This document shows positions 38,825-47,360 of a DNA stretch of 64,000 nt, one piece after another. The notes beneath the pieces are model-generated. The model searched no databases, was not told the origin of the DNA, and worked only from the letters and a program-made list of their open reading frames with translations. Positions within the stretch are counted from its first letter, which is position 1. Each line of letters opens with the position of its first letter. A program made the position numbers and the translations under genes. Source of the stretch: Niveispirillum irakense DSM 11586 (GTDB lineage: Bacteria; Pseudomonadota; Alphaproteobacteria; Azospirillales; Azospirillaceae); NCBI RefSeq assembly GCF_000429645.1, contig NZ_KE386933.1:1-64000 (forward strand), read 5' to 3'.

Positions 38825-40170
38825 CAGGCGCGTTCCGTCCCCATCCAGGCTGCGGCAGCGGCGCGGAAATAGGCGCGGACCTGTTCGTCGATGATCTCGT
38901 CCATCGCTTCATCCAGGAAGGCACCGATCAGCATCACGCGCGCCACATCGCGCGGCACGCCACGGGCCCGCAGATAGAACATCTGGTCCTCGTCCAGTTC
39001 GCCCGCCGTGGCACCGTGGCTGCACTTCACATCATCGGCATAGATTTCCAGTTCCGGCTTGCTGTTGATTTCCGACGTTTCGGAGAGCAACAGGGCGCGG
39101 TTCAACTGATAACCGTCGGTCTTCTGCGCATCGGGGCGGACGATGATCTTACCCTGGAAGACGCCGCGCGCCTTGCCGTCGATCACGCCCTTCACCACCT
39201 CGCGGCTGGTGCAATTGGGCATGGCATGGTCGATCAGGGTGGTGATGTCGCTCACCTGATCGCCGCCAATGGCATAGGCACCGGACACCCGCGCCTCAAT
39301 CTTCTCACCGCCCAGCACCTGCCGCGCCTCGTGCCGGGCCAGACGCGCGCCCAGGTTCAGCACGAACGTGTCATAGGTGCTGGCATCGGCCAGATGGGTG
39401 TTCAGCGTGGCAATGTGGAAGGCATCGGTGCCTTCACGCTGGATCTTGTAATGGTGCAGCCGCGCACCCGTACCCACCGCCACATCAGCGGCGATGTTGG
39501 ACAGGTACGCCGCGCCCGGCTGGCCGGCATGATGTTCCACGATGGTGGCTTCCGCCCCATCTTCCACCAGCACCACCAGACGCGGATGCCAAGCGGCGGC
39601 CACACCCGCCGGGGCCAGGAACACCAGTTCCACCGGCTGTTCCAGCTTCACGCCCGCCGGCACATGCAGCAGCGCGCCATCGGCCAGGAAGGCGGCATTC
39701 AGCGACCGCATTGGGTGGTCGGCACCGGGGAAGCGGGCCAGCAACCCTTCCATCCGGTCGGCCAGCCCCTGCGGGTCAGCTGCCATCTGCGCCGATAGCG
39801 CATCCAGCAGCACGCCATCGGGCAGGCCCTGGGTACGCGACAGGTCAGCCCGGAACTGCCCACCGATGAAGACCAGACGCGGCCCCGCCGCTTCCAGGGC
39901 TGTGGGAATGGCATCCACCGGCACGGACCGGGCATCCGGGGCGGGCGACAGGGACAGCTTGTCCAGCCCGCGCAGGTTGGTGAATTTCCACGCCTCGTTC
40001 CGGGTGGTGGGCAGGCCCGCCTTGGCGAAACGCTCCATTCCCTCCGCCCGGAAGCAGGCCAGCCAGGGATGCGCCACCGGGGCCAGGGCAGGCTGGGCCT
40101 GCTTCACCTGTTCGATGAAGGAAGCGCTCGTGCCCTGGGCGCTATGGGTCGGGGTCAGTTCGCCACTCAT
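38824..40170 (-). CDS. sufD: Fe-S assembly scaffold subunit SufD
   Basis: A 448-aa beta-helix scaffold partner of SufB and SufC. The C-terminal SufBD core runs about residues 165-400 (FVLNLGARLARHEARQVLGGEK, GKIIVRPDAQKTDGYQLNRALLLS, VKCSHGATAGELDEDQMFYLRARG). The conserved Cys and His of VKCSHGAT are intact. It is flanked on both sides by tandem-GNAT genes (3 nt and -1 nt). Confidence 0.94.
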   Translation of the reverse strand: MSGELTPTHSAQGTSASFIEQVKQAQPALAPVAHPWLACFRAEGMERFAKAGLPTTRNEAWKFTNLRGLDKLSLSPAPDARSVPVDAIPTALEAAGPRLVFIGGQFRADLSRTQGLPDGVLLDALSAQMAADPQGLADRMEGLLARFPGADHPMRSLNAAFLADGALLHVPAGVKLEQPVELVFLAPAGVAAAWHPRLVVLVEDGAEATIVEHHAGQPGAAYLSNIAADVAVGTGARLHHYKIQREGTDAFHIATLNTHLADASTYDTFVLNLGARLARHEARQVLGGEKIEARVSGAYAIGGDQVSDITTLIDHAMPNCTSREVVKGVIDGKARGVFQGKIIVRPDAQKTDGYQLNRALLLSETSEINSKPELEIYADDVKCSHGATAGELDEDQMFYLRARGVPRDVARVMLIGAFLDEAMDEIIDEQVRAYFRAAAAAWMGTERA

Positions 40171-40173
40171 CTC

Positions 40174-41058
40174 TCAAAGCCGCATTTCATAGAAGTTCAT
40201 GCCCATGCCCGGCACCGGGCTCGCCACATAGGCGAAGCGCTGGAAACCGTGCTTCGGATAGAATTTGGGGGCCTGGCAATCCATCGTTTCCACCCCCGCC
40301 CGCGTGCAGCCCATGGCCCGGCCTTCATCCAGCGCGCGGGCCAGCATGTCGAATCCGACACCCGTGCCGCGCAGCCGATCATCCAGCCAGACCATATCGA
40401 CCATATAGTCACCCTGGGTGGCATAGCAGAGCGCACCGCCCAGCACGGCATGGGTTGCCCGGTCGCGCACCAGCGCTGCCACCAGGGTCAGCGGCTGGGC
40501 CAGCATCAGCCGGCGCCGCCGGTCCGTCACGGCCCAGGCATCCCGGCCCAACTGGCGCGACGGCGGTGCGTGCAGGGCGACGGAAAGCCCCTCCGCGCTG
40601 GGCGGGCTGTCCGGGTAGATCACCGGCTTTTCCATCACGGTGAAGGGGCGGCCATTGACATGCCCATCCACCTGCTGGCGCACCGTGAAACCATAGGCGC
40701 GGTAGGGTGCCGTATCATCATGGGCGCGGATGTAGAATTCCATCCGCACCATGTTGCGCCGCGCCAGTTCCTGTTCCGCCAGCCCCAGCAGCACACCCAC
40801 GGCCCCCGGATGGTCCACCGCATCGGGCAGGGACCAGACACCCCAGAAACAATAGGCCGTGTCGCCCCAGCCGATCAGCGTCATGCCGGCGGCGGGGGCA
40901 CCTGTTTCGGGATCACCAATCACCAGCATAAAACGGTTGTGACTGGGCGGCAGACGGGCCGTGTTATAGGCCATCAGGCCGGCAATCACCGGTTCGGCCT
41001 CCGGGCTGGAGGCCGTGATATCCCGTTCCAGGCTGATATAGGTGTCGGGGGCGGCCAT
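40174..41058 (-). CDS. Second tandem-GNAT-like acetyltransferase of the suf operon
   Basis: A 294-aa protein with two GNAT-like halves. The C-terminal half has a plausible acetyl-CoA loop (RGTGVG) and VETMDCQAPKFYPKHGF, close to domain 1 of the 37919 protein. In the N-terminal half the loop is degenerate (DAVDHPGAVG) though HDDTAPYRAYGF keeps the fold signature, so it may be structural. The ATG at 41058 lies 16 nt after sufC and the stop is 3 nt before sufD. Substrate unknown. Confidence 0.8.
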   Translation of the reverse strand: MAAPDTYISLERDITASSPEAEPVIAGLMAYNTARLPPSHNRFMLVIGDPETGAPAAGMTLIGWGDTAYCFWGVWSLPDAVDHPGAVGVLLGLAEQELARRNMVRMEFYIRAHDDTAPYRAYGFTVRQQVDGHVNGRPFTVMEKPVIYPDSPPSAEGLSVALHAPPSRQLGRDAWAVTDRRRRLMLAQPLTLVAALVRDRATHAVLGGALCYATQGDYMVDMVWLDDRLRGTGVGFDMLARALDEGRAMGCTRAGVETMDCQAPKFYPKHGFQRFAYVASPVPGMGMNFYEMRL

Positions 41059-41074
41059 GGCGTGTCGCTTTTCC

Positions 41075-41836
41075 TCAGGCTGCCGCGTCGCTGATGCCGA
41101 ACTCGGCATAGCCCTTGGCTTCCAGCTCCAGCGCCAGTTCCTTGCCGCCGGTCTTCTGGATGCGGCCATTGGCCAGCACATGCACCACGTCGGGCACGAT
41201 GTAATCCAGCAGGCGCTGATAATGGGTGATGACCAGCATCCCGCGTTCCGGCCCGCGCAGCTTGTTCACGCCCTCAGCCACGATCTTCAGCGCGTCAATA
41301 TCCAGGCCGCTGTCGGTTTCATCCAGAATCGCGAGCTTCGGCTGAAGCACGGCCATCTGCAGCGCCTCGTTGCGCTTCTTCTCCCCGCCGGAGAAGCCGA
41401 CATTGACGGCGCGCTTGATCATCTCGTCAGTCATGGAGAGATCCTTGGCCTTGGCCCGGATCAGCTTCAGGAACTGCATGGCATCCAGCGGGGATTCGCC
41501 GCGCGTCTTGCGGATGGCGTTCAGCGCTTCCTTCAGGAAGGTGGCATTGGTGACGCCGGGGATTTCCACCGGATACTGGAAGGCCAGGAACAGGCCGGCG
41601 GCGGCACGTTCTTCCACTTCCAGGGCCAGCAGATCCTGGCCGTCGAACGTGACGCTGCCTTCGGTGATCTCATAGCCTTCGCGACCGGCCAGCACATAGG
41701 ACAGCGTGCTTTTGCCCGCCCCGTTGGGCCCCATGATGGCATGGACCTCACCGGCCTTGATGGTCAGATCAACCCCCTTGAGGATCGCCTTGCCATCGAC
41801 CGAGGCATGAAGATTCTTGATTTCGATCAGGGACAT
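41075..41836 (-). CDS. sufC: Fe-S assembly ATPase SufC
   Basis: A 253-aa ABC-type ATPase that drives SufBCD. Walker A is GPNGAGKST (about residues 35-43), the signature is GFSGGEKKR, and Walker B is AILDETDSGLD. The ATG at 41836 is used because GGAG lies 7 nt upstream and the family begins MSLIEIKNLHA. It is separated from sufB by about 610 nt containing a GIY-YIG gene and an inverted repeat, unusual for sufBC. Confidence 0.95.
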   Translation of the reverse strand: MSLIEIKNLHASVDGKAILKGVDLTIKAGEVHAIMGPNGAGKSTLSYVLAGREGYEITEGSVTFDGQDLLALEVEERAAAGLFLAFQYPVEIPGVTNATFLKEALNAIRKTRGESPLDAMQFLKLIRAKAKDLSMTDEMIKRAVNVGFSGGEKKRNEALQMAVLQPKLAILDETDSGLDIDALKIVAEGVNKLRGPERGMLVITHYQRLLDYIVPDVVHVLANGRIQKTGGKELALELEAKGYAEFGISDAAA

Positions 41837-41933
41837 AACGCTGCTCCACACCTAATGTGCTTGAGAGGGGAGAAGAACCTTTCCACCCTCTCTCCCTGCC
41901 TCCCACTGATAAGCGGACGGTCAGGCTGTTTAC

Positions 41934-42218
41934 TCATAGCAAGGTCGAACTCAGATCATTCCAGTCAGGATTGGATGCTTCAATCAGGTTGATCTTCCAC
42001 TGTCTGTTCCATTTCTTGAGCTGTTTATCCCGAAAGATCGCATCATCGATCCGATCAAACAGCTCGTAATAGACCAGCATTTTCACGTCGTACTGCTTGG
42101 TGAAACCATCAACCAGACCGTCCCGGTGTTCCCATATCCGCCTGCCGATATCGCTGGTCACGCCTATGTAAAGGGTACCCAGCTTTTGACTGGCGAGGAT
42201 GTAAACGTAACCGGTCAT
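41934..42218 (-). CDS. GIY-YIG nuclease-domain protein inside the suf operon
   Basis: A 94-aa single-domain GIY-YIG protein: GYVYILAS at the start, LYIGVTSDIGRRIWEH, then KMLVYYELF and FRDKQLKKWNRQWK. Tyr, Arg and the late helix fit small stand-alone members of the UvrC-N/YhbQ type. ATG at 42218 follows AAGGAG by 5 nt; ATG at 42221 is an alternative. It lies between sufC and sufB, next to a perfect 30-bp inverted repeat, and looks inserted there. Activity is uncertain. Confidence 0.85.
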   Translation of the reverse strand: MTGYVYILASQKLGTLYIGVTSDIGRRIWEHRDGLVDGFTKQYDVKMLVYYELFDRIDDAIFRDKQLKKWNRQWKINLIEASNPDWNDLSSTLL

Positions 42219-42285
42219 CACTCCTTATCCGTTCATTCGACCTTCAAATCCGTTTGCCTGGTTCGCACGACCATCGCCTCCCTTC

Positions 42286-42380
42286 CACCGTCATTCCCGC
42301 GAAGGCGGGAATCCATACAACGCCACCGTCAGTGAAGCCGCTCCCTTGCTTGGATTCCCGCCTTCGCGGGAATGACGGTG
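42286..42380. repeat. Perfect 30-bp inverted repeat (REP/BIME-like) between sufB and the GIY-YIG gene
   Basis: The left arm (42286-42315) and right arm (42351-42380) are exact reverse complements separated by 35 nt. Each arm itself contains the hairpin ATTCCCGC-GAAG-GCGGGAAT. This composite of paired small palindromes is the layout of REP doublets. It begins about 70 nt upstream of the GIY-YIG start and 70 nt after the sufB stop. Confidence 0.9.
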
Positions 42381-42449
42381 GGGGGCAGGACGACAGTTGA
42401 GAGTAAGAGGTGACGGAGGATTGGGCGAAATGACGGGGCATAACCACCA

Positions 42450-43931
42450 TCACCCCACACTCCCCTCCAGACTGATCGCCACCAGCTTCTGCGCCTCCAC
42501 GGCGAATTCCATCGGCAGTTCCTTCAGCACTTCCTTGCAGAAGCCATTCACGATCAGCCCGACCGCATCCTCTTCCTTCAGGCCGCGCTGGCGGCAATAG
42601 AAAAGCTGGTCTTCGGAAATCTTGGCCGTCGTCGCTTCATGCTCCACCCGCGCCGTGCGGTTCTTGCTTTCAATGTAGGGCACGGTATGCGCCCCGCATT
42701 TGTCACCGATCAGCAGGCTGTCGCACTGGGTGAAGTTGCGGGCGTTCTGGGCCTTGGGCAGAATGCGGACCAGGCCGCGATAGGTGTTCTGCGCCTTGCC
42801 GGCCGAAATCCCCTTGGAGATGATCGTGGACCGGGTGTTCTTCCCGATATGGATCATCTTCGTGCCGGTATCGGCCTGCTGCATATTGTTGGTGATGGCG
42901 ACGGAGTAGAACTCGCCCACCGAATTATCGCCCTGCAGAATGCAGCTCGGGTACTTCCAGGTGATGGCCGACCCGGTTTCCACCTGGGTCCAGCTCACCT
43001 TGCTGTTCTTGCCCCGGCAGGCGGCGCGCTTGGTGACGAAATTATAGATCCCGCCCTTGCCATTCTCGTCGCCCGGATACCAGTTCTGCACCGTGCTGTA
43101 CTTGATGGTGGCGTCATCCAGCGCCACCAGTTCCACCACGGCGGCGTGCAACTGGTTCTCGTCCCGCTGCGGGGCGGTGCAGCCCTCCAGGTAGGAGACG
43201 TAGGAACCTTCGTCAGCAATGATCAGCGTGCGTTCGAACTGCCCCGTATTCTTCGCATTGATGCGGAAATAGGTCGACAGTTCCATCGGGCTGCGCACGC
43301 CCTTGGGGATATAGACGAAGCTGCCATCGGTGAAGACGGCGCAGTTCAGCGTGGCGAAGTAATTATCCGAATAGGGCACAACCGACCCCAGATACTGGCG
43401 CACCAGTTCCGGATGGTTCTGCACAGCCTCAGAGATGGAACAGAAGATGATGCCCTTCTCTTCCAGCTTCTTCTTGAAGGTGGTGGCCACCGACACCGAA
43501 TCGAACACGGCATCCACAGCGATGGAGGGGCTGTCGCCAGCGCCTTCGACACCGGCCAGGATGGCCTGTTCCTTCAGCGGGATGCCCAGCTTCTCATAGG
43601 TCTTCAACAACTCAGGATCGACCTCATCCAGCGATTTCGGGCCGGGCGTCGTCTTGGGTGCTGAGTAGTAATAGCTGTCCTGATAATCGATGGGCGGATA
43701 GTGCAGCTTGGCCCAATCCGGCTCTTCCATCGTCAGCCAGTGGCGATAGGCCTTCAGCCGCCATTCCAGCAGCCATTCAGGCTCCCCCTTCTTGGCGGAG
43801 ATGAAGCGAATGACGTCTTCATTCAGGCCCTTGGGCGCGGTTTCCGCCTCAATATCCGTGAAGAAGCCGTACTTATACTTCGCTTCCGCCAGATTGCGGA
43901 CCTGTTCGATGGTCTGTTCGGTGGCGGCCAT
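42450..43931 (-). CDS. sufB: Fe-S assembly scaffold subunit SufB
   Basis: SufB (493 aa), the main cluster-building subunit of Suf[58 protein letters not shown] and [42 protein letters not shown] are standard. The Cys equivalent to E. coli Cys405 falls in the DKCGAH region. It follows the Rrf2 regulator by 34 nt. Confidence 0.96.
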   Translation of the reverse strand: MAATEQTIEQVRNLAEAKYKYGFFTDIEAETAPKGLNEDVIRFISAKKGEPEWLLEWRLKAYRHWLTMEEPDWAKLHYPPIDYQDSYYYSAPKTTPGPKSLDEVDPELLKTYEKLGIPLKEQAILAGVEGAGDSPSIAVDAVFDSVSVATTFKKKLEEKGIIFCSISEAVQNHPELVRQYLGSVVPYSDNYFATLNCAVFTDGSFVYIPKGVRSPMELSTYFRINAKNTGQFERTLIIADEGSYVSYLEGCTAPQRDENQLHAAVVELVALDDATIKYSTVQNWYPGDENGKGGIYNFVTKRAACRGKNSKVSWTQVETGSAITWKYPSCILQGDNSVGEFYSVAITNNMQQADTGTKMIHIGKNTRSTIISKGISAGKAQNTYRGLVRILPKAQNARNFTQCDSLLIGDKCGAHTVPYIESKNRTARVEHEATTAKISEDQLFYCRQRGLKEEDAVGLIVNGFCKEVLKELPMEFAVEAQKLVAISLEGSVG

Positions 43932-43965
43932 GGCCTGAAAGCTCCCCTAAACGATCCGTTCCCGA

Positions 43966-44421
43966 TCAACCAGCCAGCGCCGCCGGCGGGGCCGGGGCGT
44001 GGATGAAGTCAATCGTGGACGGTGCGGCCATGTCGGCCAGCGTCACATCCTGAAGCGCGCGGCGGACCGCGCTGTTCACCTTGTCCCACGCACTCTTGCG
44101 GGCGCAGAGGCTGAGCACCCCGCACGACCCGCTGCCGCCATCCACGCAATCGGTCAAGGCGATCGGACCCTCGATCGCCTCGATGATATGCACCACATTG
44201 ATGGCGGTGGGGGCCTTGGCCAGCGTATAGCCGCCCGTGGCCCCGCGATGGGATTGCAGAAGGTCGCCGCGTGCCAGCAGCTTCAACAGCTTCTGGACCG
44301 TCGGCATCGGCAAACCCGTGCGGTCGGCCAGCGAGGTGGCGGTATGCAGCGCGCCATCGGCATGCGCCAGCGTGGCCAGGACGACCACGGCATAATCCGT
44401 CATTTTGCTGAGCCTCAGCAT
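43966..44421 (-). CDS. Rrf2-family SUF regulator (IscR-like)
   Basis: A 151-aa Rrf2 regulator that likely senses Fe-S status and controls this operon. The winged HTH (LADRTGLPMPTVQKLLKLLARGDLLQSHRGATGGYTLAK) spans about residues 31-69. Cluster-ligand cysteines are Cys92, Cys100 and Cys106. It resembles the SUF-system regulator family found in Xanthomonas and Alphaproteobacteria. A dyad overlaps its own promoter. Confidence 0.9.
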   Translation of the reverse strand: MLRLSKMTDYAVVVLATLAHADGALHTATSLADRTGLPMPTVQKLLKLLARGDLLQSHRGATGGYTLAKAPTAINVVHIIEAIEGPIALTDCVDGGSGSCGVLSLCARKSAWDKVNSAVRRALQDVTLADMAAPSTIDFIHAPAPPAALAG

Positions 44422-44445
44422 GGGTTGTTGCGACTCCTTCTCAAT

Positions 44446-44496
44446 TCAGTACCAATCTGGTACTGATTAAGTGAGCCGGTCGGAGGCGATAGTCAA
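44446..44496 (-). promoter_or_regulatory. suf operon promoter with overlapping operator dyad
   Basis: On the minus strand TTGACT (44496-44491) and ACTTAA (44472-44467) are 18 nt apart. Immediately downstream a dyad TCAGTACCA / TGGTACTGA with a 3-nt centre (44446-44466) covers the start region. Placement and symmetry fit autoregulation by the Rrf2 protein; the sequence is not a textbook E. coli IscR site. Confidence 0.55.
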
Positions 44497-44617
44497 GCCT
44501 GTGCCCCCAGGCTGCCGGCACGGGAGGCATGCGCTACCCGAAAGGCAATGATTTGCCAAAAGAAAAAGGGGCGAGCCCGAAGGCCCGCCCCCTGCCATCC
44601 TGGTGGGAACGCGAAGG

Positions 44618-45541
44618 TTACATCACTTCGGATTTCAGGCCCTGGCGGTCGGCTTCCTCTTCCGCCGTCTTCAGGGCGGCATCGGTGCCGGCCTTGGCGG
44701 CTTCCTTGGCGACATTGGCGGCCTTTTCGGCGGTGCGGCGACCCTTGGCCAGCGCTTCATCCAGCAGCCCGTCGCGGTATTTGCCCATCCACTCATCCTC
44801 GGTGCGGGTGGCGGGCAGGGCAGCACCCACAGCCGCGCCTACAGCCAGCCCCACCAGACCGGCGGAGATCGGGTGCTCGTCCACCATGTCCCAGAAGCTG
44901 CGATTGATGCGGGCGGCGCGGCGACGGGCGCGATGGGCGATGGCTTCGCTCTCCGCAACGATGCGGCGATAGCGGCGATGGCCTTCGCTGTCATCTTCGT
45001 AATGATAGCCATAGGCACTGTCGCCATAACCGGCATACCGGTCGCTCAGTTCCTGCACCTGACGGGAAGGGCGCATCCGCTTCAACCGGCGGCGGGCTTC
45101 CGCGCGCAGTTCGGATGCCTTGTCGGAAATGTCATGGGCGGCCTCATCCAGGCGATGGGTGGCCTTATGCAGCCCTTCCTCCACCCGGTGGGACAGTTCA
45201 TCATATTTCCGGGACAGGCGGTTGCGGGCGCTGCGCGTGTGGTCATCCGCCCAGTGGGCGGCACGATCATAGGCCTCGGTCTTGCGCGCCGCCGACAGCA
45301 GCAGCCAGCCCAGGCCGGCGCCGATCAGGGCCAGCGGCACGCGGTTGTCATGGATCAGGCCGCCAATGCTGCTGCCATTGCCATTGCGGGCATGGCCGTT
45401 GGTCACCGCATAGCCTTCATCTTCAGGGAAGCGGCTTTGCGACAGCGGATCGCGATAATCCAGCGTATCGCTGTCGGGTTGCGGGGCCGTCCCGGCGGCG
45501 CCGGGGCCCTTTGTCGTGCCATAGTCGTTGCTATAGGTCAT
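44618..45541 (-). CDS. Helical hypothetical protein with glycine-zipper-like segment
   Basis: A 307-aa protein. A short hydrophobic helix (VPLALIGAGLGWLLLSAA, about residues 69-86) precedes long charged amphipathic helices, then HPISAGLVGLAVGAAVGAALPATRTEDEWMG (about 225-255), a glycine-rich segment like DUF883/YtxH stress proteins, and an Ala/Lys helix tail. The ATG at 45541 has GAGGAG upstream. It is the last of three co-oriented genes. Related alphaproteobacterial proteins are called nutrient-deprivation-induced; role inferred only. Confidence 0.65.
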   Translation of the reverse strand: MTYSNDYGTTKGPGAAGTAPQPDSDTLDYRDPLSQSRFPEDEGYAVTNGHARNGNGSSIGGLIHDNRVPLALIGAGLGWLLLSAARKTEAYDRAAHWADDHTRSARNRLSRKYDELSHRVEEGLHKATHRLDEAAHDISDKASELRAEARRRLKRMRPSRQVQELSDRYAGYGDSAYGYHYEDDSEGHRRYRRIVAESEAIAHRARRRAARINRSFWDMVDEHPISAGLVGLAVGAAVGAALPATRTEDEWMGKYRDGLLDEALAKGRRTAEKAANVAKEAAKAGTDAALKTAEEEADRQGLKSEVM

Positions 45542-45608
45542 GATTATCTCCTCGGGATCGGGCCTGTATCGGGCCTTTGGCTGAAGAAGCCGGTCAGCAA
45601 AAACGGAT

Positions 45609-46037
45609 TCAGCGCGGTGAAAGCGTGTCGGCCACCTCGCGCACATCGGTGCGCAGGTTCGCCAGCGTCCGGCGCGGCGGTTCCATCACGGGGCGCAGCT
45701 TGGCCTTTCCGGCCAGCAGCAGTGCCAGCCCGATCAGGCCGACCACCACCCCGATGATCAGCGCCGCCATCCAGGGCGCCATCACGTGCGACAGGCCAAG
45801 CGTGGCCGATGCCAGCAACAGCAGCAGCCCGCAGAACAGAATGGCGCCACCGACCAGCATCTGCCCGATGCCCCGGCCGGCCGCGTTGGCCCGTTCCGCC
45901 AGTTCCGCCTTGGCCAGTTCCACTTCCTTGCTGACCAGCGCCGTCATGGAGGCGGCAAGGTCCGCCAGCAGGCTGGTGATTGACCGTTCCGGGGGTGGGG
46001 CGGACTGGGCGCCGCCGGGCTCTTCTGCCAGGCTCAT
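45609..46037 (-). CDS. Holin-X/phage_holin_3_6-like membrane protein
   Basis: A 142-aa protein. A helical N-terminus (LLADLAASMTALVSKEVELAKAELAERANAAGRG) is followed by two transmembrane helices (about 62-82 and 88-108) and a basic tail. This is the layout of the actinobacterial Holin-X superfamily; in chromosomes it is usually not phage but an envelope-associated protein. Its start overlaps the stop of the upstream gene by 4 nt. Confidence 0.75.
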   Translation of the reverse strand: MSLAEEPGGAQSAPPPERSITSLLADLAASMTALVSKEVELAKAELAERANAAGRGIGQMLVGGAILFCGLLLLLASATLGLSHVMAPWMAALIIGVVVGLIGLALLLAGKAKLRPVMEPPRRTLANLRTDVREVADTLSPR

Positions 46038-46615
46038 GGGATGATCTGCGGGTTAAGGCCCGGGGGGGTCGGGCGCGGGTCCAGACCGGTGGGGCCGGTG
46101 GGGGCAGTAGCCGGGCTTGCGGCTGTGCCCATCGCGACTTCAGGGGGTAAATCCATTTCTGATGTGGTGTAGCTGCCGCCGCGCACCGCAACGTCGATAT
46201 CGCCGGCCATGCGGCGGCGGTTGCTGGTGGAGCGCAGGAAGCGGCCCAGCGCAATGCCGGCCAGCAGGGCGCCGCCGACAAACAGCTCCGGTTGGCGGCG
46301 GGCCAGCCCTTCAGCCTGCCCAACCAGATCATCCAGGCCGCGTTCGCGCACCTGATCGGCAAACTGGGCGGCCTTGTCGGCGGCCCCGCGCACATATTTG
46401 GCGGTCCCCAGACCCTGGTCCTCGGCGCTCAGCCGTTCGGCCGCATCGCGCAGCGCATCGGCCACGCCGGCAATCTGGTCGGCGGCACGGTGCTGCTGCT
46501 TCTCAAAACTGCCACGCACACGTTCCCGCGCGGCATCGACCATCTTTGCGCCGACATCGCGCACCTGCTCGCCCAGCTTATCGTTGGGGGTCGCCTCTTC
46601 GAACCGTTCCGGCAT
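46034..46615 (-). CDS. Helical hypothetical protein with membrane anchor
   Basis: A 193-aa protein: long amphipathic helices (LGEQVRDVGAKMVDAARERVRG, AADQIAGVADALRDAAERLSAE), one short hydrophobic segment (ELFVGGALLAGIALGRFLR, about 115-133) and a Pro/Thr-rich tail. The ATG at 46615 has GAGGAGGG upstream. First gene of the three-gene set shared with the holin-X-like and DUF883-like genes. No enzymatic motif. Confidence 0.65.
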   Translation of the reverse strand: MPERFEEATPNDKLGEQVRDVGAKMVDAARERVRGSFEKQQHRAADQIAGVADALRDAAERLSAEDQGLGTAKYVRGAADKAAQFADQVRERGLDDLVGQAEGLARRQPELFVGGALLAGIALGRFLRSTSNRRRMAGDIDVAVRGGSYTTSEMDLPPEVAMGTAASPATAPTGPTGLDPRPTPPGLNPQIIP

Positions 46616-47360
46616 CGGGCCCTCCTCGCCATGATGGTGGGCCGCCCGGCCAGATGGCACGGGCGGGTTGCTGTCTGGTGAAACGTTGGCAAGGCCCGGT
46701 CGTTCCCAGCCGCGATAAATGCCAAGCTATGAGGTGACCGGGACGCTGGCGCCGCTGGTCATGCCCTGGCCTGGGTTGACCGGTCCGGCAAAGGGGCGCA
46801 CCATTTTCCTCATGCGGCGGACAGGACGGCATCCGGTTCCGCCCAGGGCCGACTGGCTTTCCCACCCAATGGCGGGACGGCCAGCCGGATGATCGGCCGG
46901 ATATAGTGTGGCGAAGCCGCCGCCTTTGTGCGGTTCAACAGGGCTTGCGCCCATCCGGCTGAGGCCGAAAAGGCCATGCCACGAAACGGCGGGTCATCCC
47001 TGGTGGATGATCCGCCGTTTTCATATTCCCTTCCCTTCAGCTTCCCTTCCCTTCAGCGCCTGCTGCCCCGTCCTCATCTTCGGGATTACCTCCTGCTGAT
47101 CTGCATCGGGGGCAAAAGGCCGGAAGGGCGCAATCTTTCGGGTAGATGCCCAAGCTCGCCACTTTTTCGTCCCATCTGCGCCATTGCAATCATGGATCAG
47201 GTCCGATCTGGCGCCTCGCTTGTTACAGGCAGGTGCCATGCCGGCCGGCACATATGGGGGCCGGAACTGGGCAACCGGATGGCCCCTGTGCCTGATGATG
47301 GGTGCCCGAGCTAATGGGAGATGGCGGACTTTGTCCTTTGAGCTGTGCCGAGGTGGATGG
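46616..47360. other. 745-nt gap without a convincing gene
   Basis: Open frames here lack ribosome binding sites and have shadow-like composition. It contains upstream sequence of the leftward helical-protein operon, an orphan intrinsic terminator at 46984-47024 and, 80-110 nt before it, a TATAGT box at 46902-46907, which together could bound a small RNA. The rest, to 47360, should contain the promoter of the lipoprotein/two-component operon; none stands out. Confidence 0.4.
46984..47024 (+). terminator. Orphan intrinsic terminator
   Basis: A 16-bp stem (46984-46999 with 47005-47020, one G-U) around CTGGT, ending in GTTTTCAT on the plus strand. No protein gene on this strand ends upstream of it, so it may end a small RNA or act on the minus strand. 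Confidence 0.7.

Noticed and set aside
42286-42380. CRISPR-like repeat
   Set aside because: Only two arms, inverted not direct, and no further spacers or cas genes.
45609-46037. Holin-like gene taken as a prophage remnant
   Set aside because: No lysin, structural or integrase genes nearby; this holin-X type is common in bacterial chromosomes.
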